A DNA stretch of 64,000 bases from Streptococcus suis (lineage in GTDB: Bacteria; Bacillota; Bacilli; Lactobacillales; Streptococcaceae): contig NZ_JAEUXI010000007.1 of assembly GCF_016775005.1 (NCBI RefSeq), positions 23,859 to 87,858 of the forward strand, given 5' to 3'. Below the pieces are notes generated by a model, which was not told the DNA's origin, searched no databases, and saw only the letters and a program-made list of their open reading frames with translations. Made by a program: the position numbers and the translations under genes. Shown piece by piece: positions 32,504 to 42,683 of this stretch. Each line of letters starts with the position of its first letter. The first letter of the stretch is position 1.

Positions 32504-33757
32504 TTAGACTAACATTTTATAAAGGGAATCATTTTCATGGAGATTGATGTATTGAGGATCAAACTCTTCTAAGCGTTGGATAAAGGCTGAAAAGTCATGT
32601 TTATTCCCCAGTGCAATACCAATCAGAACGGGACCTGTCCCCTTATTAGCCCGCTTGATGTACTCAAAACGAGTAATATCATCATTTGGTCCCAAGATGT
32701 GGTTTACAAACTCGCGCAATGCCCCAGGTCGTTGCGGAAAGTTAACCACAAAGTAATGCTTGATCCCTTCATAAATTAATGCTCGCTCTTCCATTTCCGG
32801 CATCCGGTTGATGTCATTATTCCCTCCTGAAATTATACAACAAACAACCTTGCCTTTGATTTGATCTTTGACAACATCAAGGGCTGCAATCGTTGCGGCA
32901 CCAGCTGGCTCTGCAACAATCCCTTGCTTGGAATATAGATCAATAATGGTTTCTGAAATCCAGCCTTCATCAACTCCGACGAGTTGATCAACATGCTTAC
33001 GTGCCACTTCATAAGTTGTTTTACCAACTTTTTGAACAGCAATCCCATCCGCAAACTTGTCAATGGTTTCCAGTTTAATCGGTCTTCCTTTGTCAAAGGC
33101 CGCCTTCATCGAACGAGCACCGCTAGCTTCTACTCCTATTATTTTGGTGTCCGGAGCCTGATCTTTGATATATGCAGAGACACCTGCAATCAGACCACCT
33201 CCACCAACAGGTACTAAAATGGTATCAAAGGAAATAGCCATCTCCCTCGCTTGCTCCAACATTTCAACTGCAACCGTTCCTTGCCCAGCTTGTACATTTT
33301 GATCATCAAAGGGATCGATAAAGATCTTCCCAGTTTCTTGAGTATAAGCTTGTGCTGCCTTAGCAGATTCATCAAAGGTATCACCTACCAACTTAATATC
33401 CACCTGAACTCCACCAAAGAATCGGACTTGCCCAATCTTTTGCTGGGGAGTAGTCACTGGCATAAAGATAGTTGCTGGAATCCCCATTTCTTTACAGGTA
33501 TAAGCCACACCTTGTGCATGATTTCCAGCCGAAGCACATACAACACCCTGAGCTTTTTGCTCCTGACTCAATTCGGAAATGGCATAGTAAGCTCCGCGAA
33601 TCTTAAAGGAACGAACAGGTTGCTCATTTTCCCGCTTAATATAAATTTGGGCACCATACTTTTCAGATAGGTAACGATCATAATCCAATGATGTACGAAC
33701 AACTACATTTTGCAAGGTTTCATGTGCTTGTTGAACATGTTTTGCTTGTAAGGTCAA
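32504..33757 (-). CDS. ilvA: Threonine dehydratase IlvA
   Basis: A protein of about 417 aa. The PLP lysine lies in PVRSFKIRGAYYA; ASAGNHAQGVAY and VGGGGLIAGVSAY are cofactor-binding loops, and the C-terminal ACT-like part (HYFVVNFPQRPGALREFVNHIL) is the isoleucine-sensing domain in short form. It makes 2-oxobutanoate from threonine for isoleucine synthesis. I prefer the TTG start at 33757, which has GAGGAG at 7 nt; the ATG at 33781 overlaps a -10 box. It ends without a clear terminator. Confidence 0.93.
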   Translation of the reverse strand: MTLQAKHVQQAHETLQNVVVRTSLDYDRYLSEKYGAQIYIKRENEQPVRSFKIRGAYYAISELSQEQKAQGVVCASAGNHAQGVAYTCKEMGIPATIFMPVTTPQQKIGQVRFFGGVQVDIKLVGDTFDESAKAAQAYTQETGKIFIDPFDDQNVQAGQGTVAVEMLEQAREMAISFDTILVPVGGGGLIAGVSAYIKDQAPDTKIIGVEASGARSMKAAFDKGRPIKLETIDKFADGIAVQKVGKTTYEVARKHVDQLVGVDEGWISETIIDLYSKQGIVAEPAGAATIAALDVVKDQIKGKVVCCIISGGNNDINRMPEMEERALIYEGIKHYFVVNFPQRPGALREFVNHILGPNDDITRFEYIKRANKGTGPVLIGIALGNKHDFSAFIQRLEEFDPQYINLHENDSLYKMLV

Positions 33758-33779
33758 TGGTTTTCTCCTCTTCTGGTTC

Positions 33780-33787
33780 ATTATAGC
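33780..33787 (-). promoter_or_regulatory. Extended -10 promoter of ilvA
   Basis: TGCTATAAT on the minus strand (TATAAT 33785-33780). It overlaps the in-frame ATG at 33781, which therefore cannot be the translation start. Confidence 0.7.
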
Positions 33788-33856
33788 AAATATGCAAAGA
33801 AATTTATAGAAATTATGCGCACTTCCGACTATTTCATTGCATTTTTATCATAGAGT

Positions 33857-33892
33857 GGTTGAAAAGAGTTGGAAATCCAACTCTTTTCAACC
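33857..33892. terminator. Perfect 16-bp hairpin in the ilvC-ilvA gap
   Basis: GGTTGAAAAGAGTTGG-AAAT-CCAACTCTTTTCAACC. It is followed by TTTATTTG on the + strand. It separates the ilvC repeat region from ilvA; which transcript it ends is unclear. Confidence 0.65.
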
Positions 33893-33996
33893 TTTATTTG
33901 TTATCAAGATTTGTACTAGATAGACCTAGTAACTCACTTAAGTTTTCTCTCTTAACGAGTCTCACTTTTCCATTGTAAGCTCAAATCCTTTGGTTG

Positions 33997-34473
33997 CCCT
34001 CGCATTTCTAGGCGACTAACTGAAAGAGTCTGGGCAATTAGCCCCGTGCAACTTCTTAGAGTTCGTGTCAACATCTCAGCGCAGTGGTTGATTGGCAGCT
34101 TTGTTCGTGATTCCCACTCCAAATCTGACCTAAGCAACTGTGCGGGGGTGGGAAGACGAACTCTTTTTAGACCAGTCGAGTTCTTTCCCACTCCCTTTCA
34201 CTCCACCGGACTGACCTCGCTTTCTTGTTTCTAGGCGAGGGCTCTGACAGTTTGGGGAACTGTCAGAGGTTGGAGATGAAACTTGCGATAGCAAGTGTCT
34301 CATAGCCTATCCGAAGGCCTACCTCGCTTTTCAATTTCTGGGCGAGGACTAGAATAGCCGATCCCTAGGCTATACATTGCTTTTGTATTTCTGGGCAAGG
34401 CCTAAAACAGTCCACCTAAACTACCTCGCTCTCTTGTTGTCAAGCTCGGGTTAAAATAGTCCCCCGGACTATA
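33997..34473. repeat. Degenerate intergenic repeat array between ilvC and ilvA
   Basis: The unit CCTCGC...TTTCT(A/G)GGCGAGG followed by a second small hairpin recurs at about 33997, 34214, 34319, 34376 (ATTGC...GGGCAAGG) and 34421. Second hairpins include GACAGTT/AACTGTC, AGCC/GGCT and ATAGTCCCCCGGACTAT, the last just after the ilvC stop and acting as its terminator. It looks like a streptococcal BOX-like dispersed element that has multiplied here. No gene of substance is present in 33782-34473. Confidence 0.65.
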
Positions 34474-35517
<1,044 letters not shown>

Positions 35518-35541
35518 TTATTATTCTATAAAGGTTTAAGA

Positions 35542-36018
35542 CTAATCTCGACTGAAACCAGTCGCACCCGTCCTCGCAATGTTCTTGATTCCATATGGCT
35601 GAATCACACGCAAGAGGGCGTCAATCTTATCTCCGTCACCTGTCATTTGAATGGTAATGGAATGAGGGGCTACATCGACAACGCTTGCACGGAAGGGTTG
35701 GATAATCGCCAAAATTTCTGCTCGCTTGGCTGGTGGAGCGACAATTTTAACCAGAATTACTTCTCGTTCCAAATGGGGAATGTCCGTCAAATCACGGACA
35801 CGGACCACATCAATCAAGCGGTTCAGCTGTTTGATGATTTGTTCGACCTCATCGTGACTGGCCACGTCTACAATCACCGTCACACGTGAGATGCCATCCA
35901 CTTCTGTCGGACCGACGGAGATAGATTCAATGTTGATTTGCCGACGAGATAGGACACCTGTAAAGCGATTGAGCACTCCGGAGGAATTTCGTAATTTAGC
36001 TGTTAACATTCTACGCAT
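35542..36018 (-). CDS. ilvN: Acetolactate synthase small (regulatory) subunit
   Basis: A protein of 158 aa. The ACT domain LRNSSGVLNRFTGVLSRRQINIESISVG opens the protein and the C-terminal valine-sensing half ends in GIKNIARTGATGFSRD. It overlaps ilvB by 8 nt; the ATG at 36018 has GGGGGTGAAG ahead. It confers feedback control on IlvB (family knowledge). Confidence 0.95.
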   Translation of the reverse strand: MRRMLTAKLRNSSGVLNRFTGVLSRRQINIESISVGPTEVDGISRVTVIVDVASHDEVEQIIKQLNRLIDVVRVRDLTDIPHLEREVILVKIVAPPAKRAEILAIIQPFRASVVDVAPHSITIQMTGDGDKIDALLRVIQPYGIKNIARTGATGFSRD

Positions 36019-37717
36019 TGAACTTCACCCCCAACATCTCTGCATTGCTCTTGCCAGCCGGTACCATTGGTTGAACGTGCTCTGTTTTGGAAATATGCAC
36101 TTCAATTAACATGGGCTTGTCTTCCAAAATGACTTTCATATCTTCAGAAAGGGTGGCTGGATTGTCAAAACTATAATGGGCAATACCGTAGGCTTCCGCT
36201 AATAGTTGGAAATTAGGCTCGGCATCAAAGACGGACTGACTGCGACGTTTATCATAGAAGGATTCCTGCCACTGACGGACCATGCCAAGCGAATGGTTGT
36301 TAATCAGAACCACCTTAATCGGCACACCATAACCATTAAGAATAGCTAGTTCCTGGTTGGTCATCTGGAAACCACCGTCTCCGACAAAAAGAACGACTTC
36401 ACGGTCAGGGTTGGCTAATTTTGCTCCAATAGCTGCTGGAATACCAAAGCCCATGGTTCCCATACCGCCAGATGTCACCAATTGGCGGGCATGCTTGTAA
36501 GGATAGAATTGAGCTGCCCACATCTGGTGTTGGCCAACGTCTGTGATCACAATGGCATCTCCCTTGGTCAACTGACCAATCAATTCAATAGCCTGTTGCG
36601 GTTTGATAACCCTATCATCTTCCTCATACCAAAACGGTGCTCTGCGTTTGTTGTCCAAGACTTTGGCAGTCCAGTCGGAATAATCTGTTTCTACCGTATC
36701 TAGTTTCAGCAAGGCCTGTAAGGTCGCCTTGGCATCTCCTACGACCGGAATAGCCGTCTTTTTGACCTTACCAATCTCTGCTGGATCGATATCGATATGA
36801 GCAACTAGTGCATTTGGTGCATAAGTCAGAGGATTACCTGTCAATCGGTCATCAAAACGAGCACCGATATTGATGATGTAGTCCGCATCGTTCATAGCCA
36901 TATTGGAGGCGTAAGATCCGTGCATCCCGCCCATTCCAAGAGACAGTTCATGCTCGATTGGCATAGCACCTAGACCTAGCAGGGTTGACACAACTGGAAT
37001 CTGATAGCGCTCTGCAAAGGCTATCAGCTCTTGATTGGCATCGGCGTAGTTGACCCCGCCGCCTGCAAGAATAACCGGTTGTTTGGCAAGACTCAATTGC
37101 TTGAGGATTTTTTTGACCTGCAAGCCATTTGGCTCAACCGTTGGTTGGTAGCTTGGCAGGTGAATACTTGGATCATGGTAGCTGCTAACCAAAGTCTCTT
37201 GGATGTCTTTTGGAACATCGATAACGACTGGGCCTGGACGACCAGTTGTAGCAATATGGACGGCTTCTGTAATCACGCGCGGAATATCAGCCGTATCACG
37301 AATCTGGTAGTTGTATTTTGTAATAGGGGTTGTAATCCCAATAATATCTGCTTCCTGAAAGGCATCCTTACCGATCCCCCTTGTTGCAACCTGGCCGGTG
37401 AAAACCAGCAAGGGTACGCTATCCCCCATAGCATCAGCAATCCCTGTAATGGCATTGGTCGCTCCTGGACCTGATGTCACCAAGGCAACACCTAATTTAC
37501 CAGTTGACTTAGCATAGCCTTCTGCCGCATGAACGGCCCCTTGCTCATGACGGGCCAAAATATGCTGAATCCCCTCAAAACGATAGATTTCATCGTATAA
37601 AGGTAAAACAGCTCCACCTGGGTAACCGAAAATCATATCAACCCCCAGTTGACGCAGGGTATCTAAAATTAGATAGGAACCCGAGCATTCTTTGTCTAAT
37701 CGAAACTCTTCCAACAA
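36011..37717 (-). CDS. ilvB: Acetolactate synthase large subunit
   Basis: A protein of 568 aa with a TTG start at 37717 after GGAGGGGG. FGYPGGAVLPLYDEI and ARHEQGAVHAAEGYA are the N-terminal thiamine-diphosphate face with catalytic Glu; GDGGFQMTNQELAIL ending in VLINN is the TPP/Mg motif. It condenses pyruvates or pyruvate with 2-oxobutanoate. It heads ilvB-ilvN-ilvC and is controlled by a CodY box and a clear promoter upstream. Confidence 0.97.
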   Translation of the reverse strand: MLEEFRLDKECSGSYLILDTLRQLGVDMIFGYPGGAVLPLYDEIYRFEGIQHILARHEQGAVHAAEGYAKSTGKLGVALVTSGPGATNAITGIADAMGDSVPLLVFTGQVATRGIGKDAFQEADIIGITTPITKYNYQIRDTADIPRVITEAVHIATTGRPGPVVIDVPKDIQETLVSSYHDPSIHLPSYQPTVEPNGLQVKKILKQLSLAKQPVILAGGGVNYADANQELIAFAERYQIPVVSTLLGLGAMPIEHELSLGMGGMHGSYASNMAMNDADYIINIGARFDDRLTGNPLTYAPNALVAHIDIDPAEIGKVKKTAIPVVGDAKATLQALLKLDTVETDYSDWTAKVLDNKRRAPFWYEEDDRVIKPQQAIELIGQLTKGDAIVITDVGQHQMWAAQFYPYKHARQLVTSGGMGTMGFGIPAAIGAKLANPDREVVLFVGDGGFQMTNQELAILNGYGVPIKVVLINNHSLGMVRQWQESFYDKRRSQSVFDAEPNFQLLAEAYGIAHYSFDNPATLSEDMKVILEDKPMLIEVHISKTEHVQPMVPAGKSNAEMLGVKFNA

Positions 37718-37797
37718 GGTATCCCCCTCCTATAAATTAGTTTCTACTATAATAACATTTCACTTTGGATAATACTAGTAATTTGTAGTTATCTTCT

Positions 37798-37825
37798 ATA
37801 ATAGCACAAAGTAAAATAAAGTCAA
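37798..37825 (-). promoter_or_regulatory. Promoter of the ilvB operon
   Basis: TTGACT (37825-37820), 16 nt, TATTAT (37803-37798) with extended TGC. The leader to the TTG start is about 75 nt and shows no T-box structure that I can see. Confidence 0.8.
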
Positions 37826-37827
37826 AC

Positions 37828-37842
37828 AATTTTCAGAAAATT
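37828..37842. promoter_or_regulatory. CodY box upstream of ilvB
   Basis: AATTTTCAGAAAATT matches the CodY consensus AATTTTCWGAAAATT at all 15 positions and ends 3 nt upstream of the ilvB -35. CodY represses ilv operons when branched-chain amino acids are plentiful (known in Gram-positives). Confidence 0.92.
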
Positions 37843-37986
37843 CCTACATTTATTCGGTTTCTTAAAAACTCCTAAACAAATTCTTAAGCTAAACTTAAGC
37901 AAATCCCTTGGCTGGCCTGGTTTTAGGTTCCTTTCAGAAAACTCCAGTATAGTGATAGCATAGCAAAAACAAGAGAGGTTATGATT

Positions 37987-39039
37987 ATGTATTATGTTGT
38001 TATTCCCGCCTACCAACCCGATCAAAAACTGATACAACTACTGGAACTTATGCAAAATCGTCTTTCCTGTCAAGCCATTGTCGTAGATGATGGTAGTACA
38101 GGAGAAGCGGCGCAGATTATACAAGAAGCCAAGACCTATGCAACGGTTCTCCATCACAAGGTAAACCAAGGAAAGGGACAAGCCCTTCGAACAGCCTTTC
38201 ACTATATCCAAGGACTGCAAAAAGATGCCGTAATCGTCACAGCTGATGCAGATGGTCAACACGCTGTCCATGACATCGATCGTGTTGCCCACGCAGCCAT
38301 CCAGCTCCCCAACCGCCTCATCCTCGGGGTCCGTCAGTTCACCAACGACATTCCTCTTCGGAGTCGCTTCGGTAACAAATTAACCCGCGTGCTCTTCCAT
38401 ATACAGACAGGCGTAAAGGTCAGCGATACCCAAACTGGTTTACGTGCCTTCCACTCCAACTTGCTACCATTTATGTTGACCGTTGAAGGTAATCGTTACG
38501 AATACGAAATGAACATGCTGACTCAGGCAAGTAAGAAATACAAGATTACAGAAGTCCCTATCGATACCATCTATATCGATGACAATGCTCGTTCTCATTT
38601 CCGTCCGGTTCGAGATGGGCTAATGATTTACAAAAATCTCTTCAAATTTGCCCTGGCATCTTTTAGTGGATTTTTAGTCGATTATGCAGTCTATGCTCTT
38701 GCTCTTCTCTTTCTTGCAGCAACACCGACTGCCATTCGACTCTTTTTAGCCAATGCCCTAGCCAGAGTGACTAGTTCAATCTGCAATTACTCTTTGAACA
38801 AAAAACTTGTTTTCAACAATCAGGATAGCCTGGCAAAAACAGGTAGCAGCTACTTTGCCCTTGTCCTTGTCCTCTTCTTCTGTGACACTGCCTTGCTTTA
38901 CCTCTTCCATCAAGTACTCGGTATCAACCTCTACTTGGTGAAAATTGTAGTTGGCATTCTCCTCTTCTTTATCTCTTGGTTTGTCCAAAAGAAACTCATC
39001 TTTCGCGAAAGGAACTCATTTTCCCATGAAATTGCTTAA
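37987..39039 (+). CDS. Family 2 glycosyltransferase fused to a GtrA-like membrane domain
   Basis: A protein of 350 aa from the ATG at 37987, better spaced to AGAGG than the ATG at 37981. The GT-A part (about 1-210) has VIPAYQPDQKL, VDDGS and TADADGQH; the C-terminal 130 residues hold four spans (FALASFSGFLVDYAVYALALLF...) of the GtrA/DPMS type. Such proteins usually make or flip polyprenyl-linked sugars for surface glycans. It is the first gene of a three-gene operon and overlaps the next gene by 14 nt. It is divergent from ilvB. Confidence 0.88.
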   Translation: MYYVVIPAYQPDQKLIQLLELMQNRLSCQAIVVDDGSTGEAAQIIQEAKTYATVLHHKVNQGKGQALRTAFHYIQGLQKDAVIVTADADGQHAVHDIDRVAHAAIQLPNRLILGVRQFTNDIPLRSRFGNKLTRVLFHIQTGVKVSDTQTGLRAFHSNLLPFMLTVEGNRYEYEMNMLTQASKKYKITEVPIDTIYIDDNARSHFRPVRDGLMIYKNLFKFALASFSGFLVDYAVYALALLFLAATPTAIRLFLANALARVTSSICNYSLNKKLVFNNQDSLAKTGSSYFALVLVLFFCDTALLYLFHQVLGINLYLVKIVVGILLFFISWFVQKKLIFRERNSFSHEIA

Positions 39040-39955
39040 AAAACCCTTCATTTACGCTTCACTATTTGGTACACTTCTCACAGCTGGTTTTACCTACTCC
39101 ATGCTAAAGACATTTGTTATTTCTGAAGCAATCACAACCGTTGCTTCAACTACCTCTTCAGCAACAACTACAGCTTCTTCGACAGAATCGATAGCTACAA
39201 GTACTGCCACCAATGTATCAACAACCGATACCTCTTACAGTGATGACAATATTCAAATTACACTTGAAACCATCACAACCAACAATACAACAGTATATGT
39301 AGCAGATATTCAAATTAGCTCAGCTGAATACTTGAAAACTGCCTTGGCACAAAATACCTATGGCACCAACGTAACGGCAAAAACATCTGAAACAGCTGCT
39401 GCCAATAATGCAATCTTGGCCATCAACGGTGACTACTATGGCGCCAACTCAACTGGTTATGTCATTAAAAACGGCGTGCTTTATCGTGACACCGTCCGTG
39501 ACAATGCCTCTTATGGTGACTTGGCTATTTACGCAGACGGCTCATTTGAAATCATCTATGAAAATGAAATCACAGCCCAGGAATTGATTGACAATGGCGT
39601 TGTCAACCTGCTAGCCTTTGGTCCTGCATTGGTTGAAAACGGTGTAATCGTCGTCGATACATCGACAGAGGTCGGCCGTGCCATGTCATCGAACCCTCGA
39701 ACTGCTATTGGAATCATCGATGAGAACCACTACATCATTGTCGTGGCAGATGGTCGAACTTCTGAGAGCGAAGGTCTCTCACTCTATCAACTAGCAGAAG
39801 TTATGCAGCAATACGGAGCAACGACAGCCTATAACCTTGATGGCGGTGGTTCGTCAACTCTTTACTTCAACGGTCAAGTTATTAACAATCCAACAACCAA
39901 CGGAAACACTATTTCAGAAAGGGCGGTGAGCGACATTGTCTACATCGGTTACTAA
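39026..39955 (+). CDS. Membrane-anchored phosphodiester glycosidase (NAGPA domain)
   Basis: A protein of 309 aa from the ATG at 39026. Residues 7-30 form a signal anchor; a Ser/Thr-rich linker follows (about 35-75). The catalytic domain shows AILAINGDYYGANSTGYVIKNG, FGPALVENG, NPRTAIGIID and YNLDGGGSSTLYFNG, hallmarks of the NAGPA (GlcNAc-1-phosphodiester glycosidase) family. In bacteria it is linked to exopolysaccharide or wall-polymer processing outside the cell. It is co-expressed with a glycosyltransferase and a membrane protein. Confidence 0.88.
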   Translation: MKLLKKPFIYASLFGTLLTAGFTYSMLKTFVISEAITTVASTTSSATTTASSTESIATSTATNVSTTDTSYSDDNIQITLETITTNNTTVYVADIQISSAEYLKTALAQNTYGTNVTAKTSETAAANNAILAINGDYYGANSTGYVIKNGVLYRDTVRDNASYGDLAIYADGSFEIIYENEITAQELIDNGVVNLLAFGPALVENGVIVVDTSTEVGRAMSSNPRTAIGIIDENHYIIVVADGRTSESEGLSLYQLAEVMQQYGATTAYNLDGGGSSTLYFNGQVINNPTTNGNTISERAVSDIVYIGY

Positions 39956-40343
39956 AACAGAAAACAAACGCACTATTCGCACATTTATCACTTATTTAGC
40001 ACTTACGGCCTTCCTCTTCATCTTCAGCCGAGTCTATGAAAGTCTCAGTTACGGCGAGGTTTCCTTCCATATGCACTACATGTTTTGTGTAGCCTTGATT
40101 GGTGGGGGGCTTCTCCTTGGCTTGATGACCATCCATCGCACCCTCTCTCGCCTGACCTACAATCTCTGGAATTCTGGCGTAGCAGTTATCACCGCAGGTT
40201 TTCTCCTCCGTGGTATCATCAACCTGTCCGGACGGTCTACAACCCTGGATCAACCATACTGGTATGTCGGTGCTGGCTTCCTGATTCTGGCTGTGTTCAG
40301 CCTCTTCATCAAGCAGGCTAAAACTGCTACTCCAACAGTATAA
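39936..40343 (+). CDS. Small four-span membrane protein
   Basis: A protein of 135 aa, TTG start at 39936 with GGGCGGTGAG ahead, overlapping the glycosidase gene by 20 nt. Hydrophobic segments lie at about 18-32, 48-64, 80-95 and 110-124. It has no recognised domain. Overlap with the NAGPA gene suggests a joint role in surface-glycan export or processing. Confidence 0.75.
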   Translation: MSTSVTKTENKRTIRTFITYLALTAFLFIFSRVYESLSYGEVSFHMHYMFCVALIGGGLLLGLMTIHRTLSRLTYNLWNSGVAVITAGFLLRGIINLSGRSTTLDQPYWYVGAGFLILAVFSLFIKQAKTATPTV

Positions 40344-40354
40344 TTTCAATAAAG

Positions 40355-40392
40355 TGAAACAGTTCCTCACTAATATGTGGTAGCTGTTTTCT
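40355..40392 (+). terminator. Possible terminator after the glycan operon
   Basis: GAAACAG...CTGTTTTC with a weaker inner CAC/GTG stem and a T-rich tail (TTTTCTTTTG). Imperfect stem. Confidence 0.45.
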
Positions 40393-40403
40393 TTTGTTTT
40401 CAA

Positions 40404-40468
40404 AAAATTCAGAAATTTCCCATTATTTACCAAATCCTTTTTCAATTCCCTCAGAACTATGGTATAAT
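40404..40468 (+). promoter_or_regulatory. ilvD promoter with CodY-like box
   Basis: AAAATTCAGAAATTT (40404-40418) matches the CodY consensus at 12 of 15 positions. An extended -10 TGGTATAAT (TATAAT 40463-40468) follows 44 nt later. The ATG at 40506 has AAGGAG. Confidence 0.65.
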
Positions 40469-40505
40469 AAGGAAACTAATCACCAGAAAGATAAGGAGAA
40501 GAGAA

Positions 40506-42221
40506 ATGACCGAAAAAGATACCCTAAAAAAACTCCGTCATCGTAGCTCTGTTTACGATTCGATGGTCAAATCGCCCAACCGTGCCATGCTTCGCGCAAC
40601 AGGAATGACCGACGATAGCTTTGAAAAGCCTATTGTTGGGGTTATTTCGACATGGGCTGAAAATACACCTTGTAACATGCACCTTCATGACTTTGGAAAA
40701 TTAGCCAAAGAAGGGGTAAAAGATGCAGGTGCCTGGCCTGTTCAATATGGTACCATCACCGTTGCAGACGGAATCGCTATGGGAACTCCTGGTATGCGCT
40801 TCTCCTTGACTTCACGTGACATCATAGCCGACTCTATTGAGGCAGCTATGGGAGGACACAACGTAGATGCCTTTGTCGCAATCGGCGGCTGTGATAAAAA
40901 CATGCCTGGTTCTATGATTGCTATCGCCAATATGGACATTCCTGCCGTATTTGCTTACGGTGGAACCATCGCACCAGGTAACCTCAACGGTAAAGATATT
41001 GACTTGGTTTCTGTCTTCGAAGGAATCGGAAAATGGAACAATGGCGACTTAACTGCTGAAGAAGTTCGTCAGATTGAGTGTAATGCCTGTCCTGGACCTG
41101 GTGGTTGTGGTGGAATGTATACTGCCAATACCATGGCTACTGCCATTGAGGTAATGGGCATGTCTATTCCTGGCTCTTCTTCTCACCCTGCTGAATCTCC
41201 TGAGAAGAAGGCTGATATTGAAGAAGCTGGTCGTGCTGTTGTACGCATGCTAGAACTTGGTATCAAACCATCTGACATTATGACTCGTGAAGCCTTTGAA
41301 GATGCTATTACAGTCACAATGGCTCTGGGGGGCTCAACCAACGCTACGCTCCATCTTCTAGCCATCGCCCATGCTGCTAATGTTGAATTAACATTGGAAG
41401 ATTTCAACGATTTCCAAGAGCGCGTACCTCACTTGGCAGACCTAAAACCATCTGGTAAATATGTTTTCCAAGACCTCTATAATGTCGGCGGTGTCCCTGC
41501 GGTTATGAAATACTTGCTCAAAAACGGCTTCCTTCATGGCGACCGCATCACATGTACAGGTAAAACCGTTGCTGAAAACCTAGAGAATTTTGCAGACTTG
41601 ACTCCAGGGCAAGATGTCATCATGCCACTTGAAAATCCAAAACGTGCAGATGGCCCACTCATCATCCTCAAAGGTAACCTTGCTCCTGAAGGTGCCGTTG
41701 CCAAGGTTTCTGGTGTGAAAGTCCGCAACCATACAGGTCCAGCCAAGGTCTTTGATTCTGAAGAAGAAGCGATAGAAGCAGTCTTGACTGACGAAATCGT
41801 AGATGGCGATGTAGTCGTTGTCCGCTATGTTGGACCAAAAGGCGGTCCTGGTATGCCTGAAATGCTATCCCTTTCTTCCATGATTGTCGGAAAAGGCCAA
41901 GGTGACAAGGTAGCCCTTCTAACAGACGGTCGTTTCTCTGGTGGTACCTATGGACTGGTTGTTGGACACATCGCACCTGAGGCTCAGGATGGTGGTCCAA
42001 TTGCCTACCTCCGTACAGGTGATTTGGTAACGGTTGACCAAGATACCAAAGAAATCACCATGCATGTTTCTGACCAAGAAATCGAAGAACGCAAGAAAAT
42101 CACTGTCATTCCACCACTCTACTCTCGTGGTGTTCTCGGAAAATATGCCCACACCGTATCATCTGCCTCCAAAGGAGCCGTTACCGACTTCTGGAGACCC
42201 GAACGTTCAGGGAAAAAATAA
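40506..42221 (+). CDS. ilvD: Dihydroxy-acid dehydratase IlvD
   Basis: A protein of 571 aa. Cluster cysteines are in NTPCNMHL (Cys56), [10 protein letters not shown] (Cys129) and [39 protein letters not shown] is the conserved C-terminal active-site segment. It carries an Fe-S cluster and makes the 2-oxo acid precursors of valine and isoleucine. It is separate from ilvBNC but shares CodY-type regulation. The long upstream frame extension overlaps the promoter and is not coding. Confidence 0.97.
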   Translation: MTEKDTLKKLRHRSSVYDSMVKSPNRAMLRATGMTDDSFEKPIVGVISTWAENTPCNMHLHDFGKLAKEGVKDAGAWPVQYGTITVADGIAMGTPGMRFSLTSRDIIADSIEAAMGGHNVDAFVAIGGCDKNMPGSMIAIANMDIPAVFAYGGTIAPGNLNGKDIDLVSVFEGIGKWNNGDLTAEEVRQIECNACPGPGGCGGMYTANTMATAIEVMGMSIPGSSSHPAESPEKKADIEEAGRAVVRMLELGIKPSDIMTREAFEDAITVTMALGGSTNATLHLLAIAHAANVELTLEDFNDFQERVPHLADLKPSGKYVFQDLYNVGGVPAVMKYLLKNGFLHGDRITCTGKTVAENLENFADLTPGQDVIMPLENPKRADGPLIILKGNLAPEGAVAKVSGVKVRNHTGPAKVFDSEEEAIEAVLTDEIVDGDVVVVRYVGPKGGPGMPEMLSLSSMIVGKGQGDKVALLTDGRFSGGTYGLVVGHIAPEAQDGGPIAYLRTGDLVTVDQDTKEITMHVSDQEIEERKKITVIPPLYSRGVLGKYAHTVSSASKGAVTDFWRPERSGKK

Positions 42222-42230
42222 GGAACTCAA

Positions 42231-42256
42231 CGACCCTGTCCTCGCGGCAGGGTTTT
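42231..42256 (+). terminator. Weak terminator-like hairpin between ilvD and the next gene
   Basis: ACCCTG-TCCTCGCGG-CAGGGT followed by TTTT. It may attenuate read-through from ilvD into the 128-aa gene. Confidence 0.45.
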
Positions 42257-42271
42257 CCAAAAGGAGAAAAA

Positions 42272-42658
42272 ATGAAACTAAACGTCGAACTCTCCCGCTT
42301 TCGAGTCAAAGAAGGGAAAACTGCCAAAGTAGATGAATGGATGGCCTTTCTCAACGAGCACATGGAAGACACTCTTCTGACTCTTGAAGGAGAGAAAATG
42401 TATGTCGAAACCATCTTCCGTGAAGTACTGGACGGCCGCGAATACCTCTACTGGTACTCTGTCCAAGCCGAAGGAGGGATTGAAGTCGAAGATTCAGAAT
42501 CCTATATTGATAAAAAACACATGGAATTTTGGGAAGAGTGCATCGACCCGAGCTATGGTATGGTAGATCTAACCCCTCAAGTCGTCATGATTCCTAAACC
42601 TATCTATGAAACCATGGAAGATTTAGACAGACAATACGATGAGACATTTAAAAAATGA
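42272..42658 (+). CDS. DUF6176 family protein
   Basis: A protein of 128 aa with AAAAGGAG upstream. VELSRFRVKEGKTAKVDEWMAFLNEH and MYVETIFREVLDGREYLYWYSVQ fit the small ferredoxin-fold-like DUF6176 family found in firmicutes. No catalytic residues are evident. It may be co-transcribed with ilvD at reduced level through the weak hairpin. The function is unknown. Confidence 0.8.
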   Translation: MKLNVELSRFRVKEGKTAKVDEWMAFLNEHMEDTLLTLEGEKMYVETIFREVLDGREYLYWYSVQAEGGIEVEDSESYIDKKHMEFWEECIDPSYGMVDLTPQVVMIPKPIYETMEDLDRQYDETFKK

Positions 42659-42679
42659 GTTGCCAATGCAACTCATTTT
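42652..42679. terminator. Bidirectional terminator between convergent genes
   Basis: AAAATGAGTTGC-CAAT-GCAACTCATTTT, a perfect 12-bp stem with T-tails on both strands, spanning the DUF6176 stop and lying 5 nt from the end of the DUF59 gene. Confidence 0.9.
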
Positions 42680-42683
42680 CTTA

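Noticed and set aside
33758..33781. ATG at 33781 as the ilvA start
   Set aside because: It overlaps the extended -10 box and lacks a ribosome site; the TTG at 33757 has GAGGAG.
34034..34110. Possible tRNA or IS remnant in the ilvC-ilvA gap
   Set aside because: No cloverleaf, CCA end or transposase fragment could be built; hairpin repeats explain the region better.
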